From positions 1 to 41,579 of the forward strand of contig JAHDQF010000059.1 of assembly GCA_018433945.1 (NCBI GenBank): a stretch of DNA of 41,579 bases. Reading direction: 5' to 3'. Below the pieces are notes generated by a model. The model saw nothing but the letters and a program-made list of their open reading frames with translations, did not search any database and was not told where the DNA came from. The DNA comes from Proteiniphilum sp. Its GTDB lineage: Bacteria; Bacteroidota; Bacteroidia; Bacteroidales; Dysgonomonadaceae. Below are positions 35,073 to 41,579 of the stretch, piece after piece. Position numbers and translations under genes: made by a program. How positions within the stretch are numbered: position 1 is the stretch's first letter; the number at the start of each line of letters is the position of its first letter.

Positions 35073-36119
35073 ATGGCAAAAATGAATTTTGGCGGGGTAG
35101 AAGAGAATGTCGTTACCCGCGAGGAGTTTCCGTTGAGCAAGGCTCAGGAGGTGTTGAAGGACGAAACAATAGCCGTGATCGGTTATGGGGTGCAGGGACC
35201 GGGTCAGTCGCTCAACCTGCGCGACAATGGCTTCAACGTGATTGTGGGGCAACGCAAGGGTGGCAAGACCTGGGACAAGGCTGTCGCTGATGGCTGGGTG
35301 CCGGGTGAAACACTGTTTGAGATTGAAGAAGCGTGTGAACGGGGTACCATCATCCAGTATCTGCTCTCCGATGCAGCTCAGATTGAGGTGTGGCCACGCA
35401 TCAAACCTTACCTGACTGCAGGTAAAGCGCTTTACTTCTCACATGGCTTTGGGATCACTTACAAAGAACGTACGGGCATCATACCGCCTGACGATGTGGA
35501 TGTAATTCTGGTGGCTCCAAAAGGTTCGGGTACCTCTCTGCGGAAGATGTTCCTCGAAGGACGTGGCCTCAACTCTTCGTACGCCATCTTCCAGGATGCC
35601 ACCGGCAAGGCTTATGATCGGGTGATCTCGCTCGGCATTGGCGTGGGATCGGGATACCTGTTCGAGACCACCTTCAAGCGGGAAGTATTTTCCGATCTCA
35701 CCGGTGAACGCGGCACGCTGATGGGAGCTATCCAGGGCCTGTTGCTGGCACAGTACGAAGTGCTGCGCGAGAACGGGCACACCCCCTCAGAAGCGTTCAA
35801 CGAAACGGTGGAGGAGCTGACACAGTCGCTGATGCCGCTCTTTGCAGAGAAGGGGATGGACTGGATGTATGCCAACTGTTCCACCACCGCACAGCGTGGT
35901 GCACTGGACTGGATGGGGCCGTTTCATGATGCCACCAAGCCGGTGTTCGAAAAGCTCTACAAGGAGGTGGCCAGTGGCAACGAGGCGCAGCGCTCCATCG
36001 ACAGCAATTCACAACCCGACTACCGCGAGAAGCTGGAGGAAGAACTGAAAGCCCTTCGTGAGAGTGAGATGTGGCAGACAGGCACCGTGGTGAGAAAGCT
36101 GCGCCCGGAGAACAATTAA
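35073..36119 (+). CDS. ilvC: Ketol-acid reductoisomerase
   Basis: NADPH-dependent class I-size KARI, 348 residues. The nucleotide-binding fold has AVIGYGVQGPGQSLNLRDNG followed by the cofactor loop GQRKGGKTW, whose Arg/Lys suggest NADPH. The knotted C-terminal domain carries the metal-binding region (GERGTLMGAIQGLLLAQYEV and ETVEELTQSLMPLFAEKGMD). It completes the valine/isoleucine pathway and is the last gene of the operon. Confidence 0.97.
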   Translation: MAKMNFGGVEENVVTREEFPLSKAQEVLKDETIAVIGYGVQGPGQSLNLRDNGFNVIVGQRKGGKTWDKAVADGWVPGETLFEIEEACERGTIIQYLLSDAAQIEVWPRIKPYLTAGKALYFSHGFGITYKERTGIIPPDDVDVILVAPKGSGTSLRKMFLEGRGLNSSYAIFQDATGKAYDRVISLGIGVGSGYLFETTFKREVFSDLTGERGTLMGAIQGLLLAQYEVLRENGHTPSEAFNETVEELTQSLMPLFAEKGMDWMYANCSTTAQRGALDWMGPFHDATKPVFEKLYKEVASGNEAQRSIDSNSQPDYREKLEEELKALRESEMWQTGTVVRKLRPENN

Positions 36120-36160
36120 GAAGTCCGTTTGTTTCTCGCATGGCATTCATACAAGAAATT

Positions 36161-36200
36161 TCCCAATATAAATGAGAGATAATACTCATTTATATTGGGA
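36161..36200. terminator. Bidirectional terminator between ilvC and pdxA
   Basis: TCCCAATATAAATGAG (36161-36176) and CTCATTTATATTGGGA (36185-36200) form a perfect 16-bp stem with an 8-nt loop, placed between convergent genes. A T-rich tract follows in both directions but no long T-run, so efficiency is uncertain. Confidence 0.7.
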
Positions 36201-36204
36201 GATA

Positions 36205-37296
36205 TTATTCTTCCTTGGTCAGGTCGAGTTTCTCGTCGTCTTTGCCGCGGTCGAAGAACATCTTTTTCAGCGGGTTCTTCCTCGCCTCGTCGTAGAACCG
36301 GCGGTTACGGAAGATGTCAATGGCCATGTAGATAGCCTGGCGGAATGACTCATCTGAGGCCAGGTTCTTCCCGGCGATATCGTAGGCGGTACCGTGACCG
36401 GGCGAGGTGCGCACGATGGGGAGTCCTGCAGTAAAGTTGACGCCTGCATCCATGGCAAGGGTCTTGAAGGGGATCAGTCCCTGGTCGTGGTACATTGCCA
36501 GGATGGCGTCGAACTGCTTGAAGCGTCCTGAACCGAAGAAGCCGTCGGCAGGGTAGGGGCCGCCACAGAGGATCCATTGATCCTGTGCCTCTTTCACTGC
36601 AGGAGTGATGATCTCCAGCTCCTCTTTCCCCAGCAGGCCGTTCTCACCGGCATGGGGGTTAAGCCCCAGCACCGCGATGCGGGGCAGCTCGATGAGGAAG
36701 TCACGTTTCAGGGTGTGGTCGAGCGCTTTCAGCTGTTCCAGGATCCCTTCTTTGGTAAGTCGTCCAGGCACCTCCGACAGGGGGAGGTGCGTGGTGACCA
36801 GCGCAACACGGATCATCTCCGATGCCAGGATCATCATAGCTTTCTCTCCCTTTTTGGCGAAACGCTCCTCCAGGAACTCGGTATGTCCGGGGAAGTGGAA
36901 CTGATCGTTCTGGATGGTCTCCTTGTTGATGGGAAGGGTAACCAGCAGGTCGATCTTACCATGCTCCAGGTCGCGTGTAGCCTGGTCGAGCGCGATGTAG
37001 GCCGATTGACCCGCCTCAGCAGTCGCCTTGCCCGGTTCAATGCGGATCTCCTCTTTCACACAGTTGACCAGGTTCACCTTTCCCTCCAGAGCCTCTTCGG
37101 CACGGGAGATGATGTGAAAATTAACTGATTCGCCTTCGAACGCTTTGCGGTGCCATGATGCCGACCGTGAGGATCCGTAGATCACCGGCTGGCAGAGCTC
37201 GAGAATCCGTGCATCGGAGAATGTCTTCAACAGGATCTCGTATCCAATACCATTGACATCACCATGTGTGATGCCCACTTTCAAACTATCTGACAT
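36205..37296 (-). CDS. pdxA: 4-hydroxythreonine-4-phosphate dehydrogenase
   Basis: NAD-dependent enzyme of the DXP-dependent vitamin B6 pathway. 363 residues. Landmarks: VGITHGDVNGIGYEILLKTF, the metal-binding His in FPGHTEFLEERFAKK, GLNPHAGENGLLGKEEL, and MYHDQGLIPFKTLAMDAG with the second metal His, then RTSPGHGTAYDIAGK. A 25-30-residue charged tail follows the domain. Confidence 0.96.
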   Translation of the reverse strand: MSDSLKVGITHGDVNGIGYEILLKTFSDARILELCQPVIYGSSRSASWHRKAFEGESVNFHIISRAEEALEGKVNLVNCVKEEIRIEPGKATAEAGQSAYIALDQATRDLEHGKIDLLVTLPINKETIQNDQFHFPGHTEFLEERFAKKGEKAMMILASEMIRVALVTTHLPLSEVPGRLTKEGILEQLKALDHTLKRDFLIELPRIAVLGLNPHAGENGLLGKEELEIITPAVKEAQDQWILCGGPYPADGFFGSGRFKQFDAILAMYHDQGLIPFKTLAMDAGVNFTAGLPIVRTSPGHGTAYDIAGKNLASDESFRQAIYMAIDIFRNRRFYDEARKNPLKKMFFDRGKDDEKLDLTKEE

Positions 37297-37329
37297 GTAT
37301 CTATTATTATCCTACTTGAAAAAATGATG

Positions 37330-38331
37330 TTATGGAACAATCTCCACATCCTCATGTTGCGGGAGGCTGATGGTGTAGAGGGTAGCCTCCAGGTTACGCA
37401 TGAGGTTGCGTTTGTTGCTCTCCGGTGCATAGACGAAGGTCTCCACAACTATCACCATACCCGTGTTATCGTTCACGAACGCATGCATGACGAAAGGACC
37501 TCCCATCATGTCGGTAGTCATCTCCCAGAGTCCCCTAAGCTCGGCACGGAAGATACCATCCACCTCTATACGCCGGTAATCTGGAGGGTACACCTTGGCT
37601 GTCGTCATCTCCGAATTGAATGAACCTTTGATATACTTCCCCAGTGTGCGGTTGCGAATGGCGATCAGCGAATCCTTTTCAAAGACCGTCTCGGTGGTGT
37701 AGGGAAACTGGTAGATGACAATATCCTTGCGTCCCCGGGCAGCATTGTTGGTGGCCCAGTAGAAGTCGGGATGTTCGGTGACGTTGGTCATTCCCTTGGG
37801 AAAGTGGATGTTGATACCGAACTTCTGCTGTACACGTGGCACGGGAGTTGGAATTTCATTTTTCAGCCATTTGCTGACGCGCTCCAGCTCTTTGGTCACG
37901 AAATAATTCACAATGCTCTCTTTGTTTTCGGTCACAAATTTTACAAAACTGGCACTGTCGGGGGCATGAATATTCATGATTACCTGTCCCACAGCATATT
38001 TGTCGATTTCGGCGCTGAGTTTGGGCTCACTGTAAATGCTGGAAATGTCGGGGATGATGATGTTGCGTGCCATTTTGAAGGTGCTGGTGAAATTTTCGGG
38101 AGTAATCTGCTGGATGGTGAAGTTGGGTTCGGGCTGCGGTAGTGCTTTTACGTTTGAGTTGAGCACGTCGAACAGGGCTCTGCCCGGCGCACTTTCCCAG
38201 GCAGTATCATCTATGACTACAAACACTTCGTTGTTTGTTCCTGAGGCGGAGAGAAAGCCTCCTCCACCGTTACACGCCGTGAAGAGGGCGATGGTGGCGA
38301 TAATGGTGAGTAAACCTGTAAATAGTTTCAT
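37330..38331 (-). CDS. DUF4837-type lipoprotein
   Basis: 333 residues. The open frame extends to 38454, but the ATG at 38331 begins a lipoprotein signal peptide (MKLFTGLLTIIATIALFTAC, lipobox Cys20) followed by NGGGG. The mature part has the wording of the Bacteroidetes family DUF4837 (VFVVIDDTAWESAPGRALFD, then KFGINIHFPKGM), assigned from memory. Function is not known; location should be periplasmic, anchored to a membrane. It lies 33 nt upstream of pdxA on the same strand and is probably co-transcribed with it. Confidence 0.8.
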   Translation of the reverse strand: MKLFTGLLTIIATIALFTACNGGGGFLSASGTNNEVFVVIDDTAWESAPGRALFDVLNSNVKALPQPEPNFTIQQITPENFTSTFKMARNIIIPDISSIYSEPKLSAEIDKYAVGQVIMNIHAPDSASFVKFVTENKESIVNYFVTKELERVSKWLKNEIPTPVPRVQQKFGINIHFPKGMTNVTEHPDFYWATNNAARGRKDIVIYQFPYTTETVFEKDSLIAIRNRTLGKYIKGSFNSEMTTAKVYPPDYRRIEVDGIFRAELRGLWEMTTDMMGGPFVMHAFVNDNTGMVIVVETFVYAPESNKRNLMRNLEATLYTISLPQHEDVEIVP

Positions 38332-38411
38332 ATGCATATTTTTATGGGATAAATATTCATTCCGTTCACAAAACAAATATACAACTATTTGCGTGAAAAT
38401 GAAGTGTAAGC

Positions 38412-39443
38412 TCAGCTTTTTTCCACAATCTTGGCTGTGGAGAGCATACCACAAGCTGCGTAAATATCCTCTCCCCTCGATGCGCGGATGGTGCTGATGA
38501 ATCCTTTGGCGGTGAGGAAATCGCGGAATTTGATCATATTTTCATTGGTGGAGGGGCGCAGCGTGCTCATCGGGATCACATGGAAACGGATCAGGTTGAT
38601 GCGGCAGTCAAGTCCCGCCAGTAACTTTGTTAGCTCACGGGCGTAAAGCGGAGTATCGTTGACCCCGTCGAACATGATATATTCGAAAGAGAGTCGCCGC
38701 TGATGGCTCCAGTCGTAGTTGCGCAACATCTCGATCACCGAGGTAATGGGAGAGGACTTCTCGATGGGCATCATGGCGAGCCGTTGTTCCGGTATGGGGT
38801 TGTGCAGGCTGATGGCCAGGTGGCATTTGCTTTCATCGAGGAACCGTTTCAGGTTGGAGGTGAGTCCGATGGATGAGAGGGTGATCCGCTTGGGGCTCCA
38901 GGCCAGTCCATATTCTGCCTGGAGCAGTTCCGATGCCTTTTTTACATTCTTATAGTTATCCAGCGGCTCTCCCATACCCATGAACACCAGGTTGGTGATT
39001 GCTTCCGCGTCGGGTACCGAATAGACCTGGTTCAGAATTTCCGTGGCGGTGAGGTTATCGTGAAACCCCTGTTTGCCGGTCATGCAGAAGTCGCAGTTCA
39101 TACGGCAGCCTACCTGTGAGGAGACACAGATGGTGAGCCGATCCTCTTCGGGGATGGTGACCGTTTCGATGAACTTGCCGCTTGCTGTTTTGAACAACAT
39201 TTTTCTTGTGCCGTCGACCGATGTTTTCACATCGAGCGGTTCCGTGCGGCCGATGTCGAACTTCTCAGTGAGCAGCTCCCTGTTTTTCAGTGAGATGTTG
39301 GTCATCTCGTCGATGCTTTTTACCCGTTTCAGATACACCCAGTCGGCGATCTGTCCTGCGGTAAACTTGGGAAGGTTCAGTTCCGTGACGCTTTCAGTGA
39401 TTTCGGCCAGCGTCATGCCGAGCAGATATTGTTTTTGTTCCAT
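38412..39443 (-). CDS. rlmN: Dual-specificity 23S rRNA/tRNA adenine C2-methyltransferase
   Basis: Radical-SAM enzyme methylating A2503 of 23S rRNA and A37 of some tRNAs. 343 residues. The SAM cluster motif CRMNCDFCMTGKQGF (CxxxCxxC), the NLVFMGMGEPLDNYKNV signature and the C-terminal RASRGEDIYAACGML with its catalytic Cys are all present. Confidence 0.96.
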   Translation of the reverse strand: MEQKQYLLGMTLAEITESVTELNLPKFTAGQIADWVYLKRVKSIDEMTNISLKNRELLTEKFDIGRTEPLDVKTSVDGTRKMLFKTASGKFIETVTIPEEDRLTICVSSQVGCRMNCDFCMTGKQGFHDNLTATEILNQVYSVPDAEAITNLVFMGMGEPLDNYKNVKKASELLQAEYGLAWSPKRITLSSIGLTSNLKRFLDESKCHLAISLHNPIPEQRLAMMPIEKSSPITSVIEMLRNYDWSHQRRLSFEYIMFDGVNDTPLYARELTKLLAGLDCRINLIRFHVIPMSTLRPSTNENMIKFRDFLTAKGFISTIRASRGEDIYAACGMLSTAKIVEKS

Positions 39444-39463
39444 TTTGTTTATATTCCAGGGTA

Positions 39464-39471
39464 CAAAGATA
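39464..39471 (-). promoter_or_regulatory. -7 box of the rlmN promoter
   Basis: On the minus strand this reads TATCTTTG, matching TAnnTTTG, about 20 nt before the rlmN start codon. No TTTG is seen at the ideal upstream spacing. Confidence 0.4.
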
Positions 39472-39483
39472 ATACCAATCCAT

Positions 39484-39775
39484 CGTTTTTACTTCATCGG
39501 CGTTGCACCAAATGATTGTATCTCACTAAAAACTTGATTATCAAACTCTTCATAGTAAATTTCACAGGGAGCAGACAACATACACGTCAATCACCCTATC
39601 CGATAATAACATCATCACGATATTTTTAGGTTGCGCAGCGGAATCATCATTTACATTCTACTCAACATGGAAGGAAGTTTTCCTTATCCGGATTGAATTT
39701 CCTAAGGATTTGCGCTAATAATTGAAATGAGGCATGCAAATTCAGTAATAAATGTACATATTGTTATATTTTTCA
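39484..39775. other. Intergenic stretch between divergent rlmN and the NifA-like gene
   Basis: No gene is seen. The stretch is AT-rich with one small hairpin, AAGGAA/TTCCTT with a 3-nt loop, near 39669-39684. It presumably carries upstream control elements of the two divergent genes. Confidence 0.5.
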
Positions 39776-39783
39776 TAACTTTG
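39776..39783 (+). promoter_or_regulatory. -7 box of the NifA-like gene promoter
   Basis: TAACTTTG matches TAnnTTTG. It lies inside the open upstream part of the reading frame, which argues that translation starts at the ATG at 39838 rather than at 39727. Confidence 0.5.
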
Positions 39784-39837
39784 CATTCAATATGTATTAG
39801 GTTACGGCTGCAATCGCAGCATAAAGATATAAAATGT

Positions 39838-41397
39838 ATGCACACAGAATCATTTTGTAAATATAATGATCCCAATTGCTATGGTGCAAAAGAATTGGAG
39901 GTGCTGCTGGAGATCAGTCATTTACTCAGCAATAAAGAGATCAACCTCGATAGTGTAATTGAGATATTGGCCGAACACCTGGATGCACTACGGATTATTG
40001 TGACCATTTTAAACCGTGAATCCTCCACGATTACCATCATGGGTTCATATGGCATTGACAGCCAGAGTAAGGAAAACATTGTATATCAGTTTGGTAAGGG
40101 AGTGATTAGCAAGGTCATTGACACCGGTGAAACGGTTACCATATTAAAAATCAAGGATTCTGCCGAGTTCTTAAATCTGACCAACGCACCCACAGTGGTG
40201 GAAGGTAAAGATGTTTCTTTTATCTGCACACCCGTCAGGTACAAAGACGAAATCATTGGCACACTTAGTTTCCATAAAACATATGATAAAGGTAAGTCCA
40301 TTGTCTTTGATTCCAGACTACTGAAAATTGTTGCCTCTATGATTGGTAGAACGGTCAGGCGTCACCAGGAATATGCGGAAGAAATGGAACAACTGCGGGC
40401 CGAGAATTTAAGTTTGAAAGGGGAATTAAAGAGTCGGATATTACCGGACAAGATTATTTCCAATTCGGGCAAGATGAATGAGGTATTTTCGCTTATTGAA
40501 AGTGTTGCACCCACAGATGCGACTGTATTGATTAGGGGTGAGAGTGGTGTTGGAAAAGAATTGGTTGCTGATGCCATTCATTTTTACAGCACCCGGAAAG
40601 GTAAACCATTTATTAAAGTAAATTGTGCAGCATTACCCGATAGTCTGATTGAGAGCGAATTATTTGGACATGAAAGGGGCGCTTTTACAGGAGCCAGCAA
40701 TGTTCGGATCGGTCGATTTGAGGCAGCCAATGGTGGTACTATTTTCCTTGATGAGTTCGGTGATATTCCTGCTTCAACACAGGTAAAACTACTCAGAGTA
40801 ATACAGCAGAGAGAAATAGAGCGACTGGGGAGCAGCAAATCCATCAAAGTAAATGTGAGAATTATTTGTGCTACCAACCGGAATCTGGAGGTCCTGATGC
40901 AAAAAGAACAGTTTAGAGAGGATCTGTATTACCGTATCAATGTTTTTCCGATTTACATTCCGGCTTTGCGTGAGAGAATCAATGATATTCCTATACTGGC
41001 CGATTTTTTTATCAACAAATTCAACAAGAGGCATGGAAAGAATATTAAACGCATCACTTCTTCCGCTATTGATACCCTGATGGTTTATCATTGGCCCGGG
41101 AACATCAGGGAACTGGAGAATTGTATTGAAAGAGCCTGTATTTTATCGCAGGATCAGGTAATAAGGACACACAATTTTCCGACTACATTACAAACCGCTA
41201 TTTCATCCAAAACCAAGCAAAATGGAACACTCGATATTATCTTGGGTAAAATGGAAAAGCAAATTATCATTGATGCCCTCACAAGTACCAAAGGAAATTG
41301 TAGAAAAGCGGCAGAGCAGCTGGGGATTACCGAACGAATGATAGGGATACGAACCAAAAAATATGATATCGAACCAAAAAGATACAAAACCCGGTGA
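39838..41397 (+). CDS. NifA-like sigma-54-dependent activator
   Basis: 519 residues from ATG 39838. Order: an N-terminal GAF-type sensory domain (about 20-180), a linker helix, an AAA+ domain with Walker A GESGVGK (234-240), the sigma-54 contact loop GAFTGA (281-286) and Walker B TIFLDE (301-306), and a Fis-type HTH (about 475-515; NCRKAAEQLGITERMIGIRT). The GAF-AAA-Fis order and the LGITERMIG...KKYDIEPKRYK ending resemble NifA/AnfA-type nitrogen fixation activators, but no nif gene is in the window, so the target is inferred only. Confidence 0.85.
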   Translation: MHTESFCKYNDPNCYGAKELEVLLEISHLLSNKEINLDSVIEILAEHLDALRIIVTILNRESSTITIMGSYGIDSQSKENIVYQFGKGVISKVIDTGETVTILKIKDSAEFLNLTNAPTVVEGKDVSFICTPVRYKDEIIGTLSFHKTYDKGKSIVFDSRLLKIVASMIGRTVRRHQEYAEEMEQLRAENLSLKGELKSRILPDKIISNSGKMNEVFSLIESVAPTDATVLIRGESGVGKELVADAIHFYSTRKGKPFIKVNCAALPDSLIESELFGHERGAFTGASNVRIGRFEAANGGTIFLDEFGDIPASTQVKLLRVIQQREIERLGSSKSIKVNVRIICATNRNLEVLMQKEQFREDLYYRINVFPIYIPALRERINDIPILADFFINKFNKRHGKNIKRITSSAIDTLMVYHWPGNIRELENCIERACILSQDQVIRTHNFPTTLQTAISSKTKQNGTLDIILGKMEKQIIIDALTSTKGNCRKAAEQLGITERMIGIRTKKYDIEPKRYKTR

Positions 41398-41472
41398 AAT
41401 TTAATTTGCTGAGGGATGTTTTGTTCTTTTTGACTACTCCTTAAATCCGCAATCAAATTTCCTTAAAAAGGA

Positions 41473-41509
41473 GCAAAGTGCTATCAAATAAACACTTGCA
41501 ACACTTTGC
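41473..41509 (+). promoter_or_regulatory. Inverted repeat overlapping a promoter
   Basis: GCAAAGTG (41473-41480) and CACTTTGC (41502-41509) are perfect inverted repeats 21 nt apart. The right arm overlaps the TTTG element of the promoter at 41505, so it could be an operator; it could also be a weak terminator of the preceding gene. Confidence 0.45.
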
Positions 41510-41535
41510 CGTTTGAAAAATTTTCACTAATTTTG
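41505..41535 (+). promoter_or_regulatory. Consensus promoter at the right edge
   Basis: TTTG (41505-41508), exactly 19 nt, then TAATTTTG (41528-41535): a perfect Bacteroidetes housekeeping-type promoter pointing out of the window. Confidence 0.7.
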
Positions 41536-41563
41536 GTGACTGGCAAATAAAGTGAATTTTCAG

Positions 41564-41579
41564 ATGGTAAACGTACAAA
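41564..41579 (+). CDS. Possible start of a truncated gene
   Basis: ATG GTA AAC GTA CAA follows the promoter at 41528 by about 29 nt and runs off the window. Five codons are too few to identify. Confidence 0.3.

Noticed and set aside
41541..41560. Sigma-54 promoter near TGGCAAATAAAGTG
   Set aside because: The TGGC is not followed by TTGC at the required spacing.

Overview
The window looks like a chromosomal segment of a Bacteroidales bacterium. The closest fit by gene content and protein wording is the Dysgonomonadaceae (Proteiniphilum/Petrimonas type), but this is inference without a database search. Supporting signs are the Bacteroidetes-type promoters (TTTG, about 19 nt, TAnnTTTG) before several genes, the near absence of Shine-Dalgarno sequences, the Na+-translocating NQR operon, a DUF4837-type lipoprotein, a BlaR1-type sensor with a TonB C-terminal domain, and an outer-membrane barrel remnant.

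Region 1 (1-6700) is the distal spc/alpha ribosomal block: rpmD (no normal start codon), rplO, secY, map, infA, rpmJ, rpsM, rpsK, rpsD, rpoA and rplQ (with an unusually long acidic/Ala-rich tail). It is closed by a strong terminator. Region 2 (6760-9951) is a BlaI/BlaR-like sensor pair followed by a TPR protein. Region 3 (9960-15340) is a genomic scrapyard. It holds two head-to-head gene remnants, a YafQ-type toxin-antitoxin pair, a lone acyl-CoA dehydrogenase, a HepT/MntA (HEPN/MNT) pair, a truncated second MNT gene, an SGNH-like exported protein and a second truncated copy of the MNT gene start. That last remnant is fused by an ATGA overlap to the nif3-like gene.

Region 4 (15336-23585) has nif3-like, a strong terminator, small hairpins, a coiled-coil zinc-ribbon protein and the complete nqrABCDEF operon for the Na+-pumping NADH:quinone oxidoreductase. 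Region 5 (23726-36119) is the branched-chain amino acid super-operon: leuA, leuC, leuD, a second LeuA/citramalate-synthase-type gene, leuB, ilvD, ilvB, ilvN and ilvC. It begins with a consensus promoter, a 21-codon leader peptide packed with Ile/Leu/Val codons, and an overlapping antiterminator/terminator pair. This is a textbook-shaped attenuator and the best regulatory find in the window. The operon's intergenic gaps are filled with 7-nt (NNTAAGC) and 8-nt tandem repeats and a cluster of mini-hairpins.

Region 6 (36161-41579) holds a 16-bp bidirectional terminator, then pdxA, a DUF4837-type lipoprotein and rlmN on the minus strand. On the plus strand is a NifA-like sigma-54 activator (GAF, AAA+, Fis-type HTH), followed by a consensus promoter with an inverted repeat at the very edge of the window.
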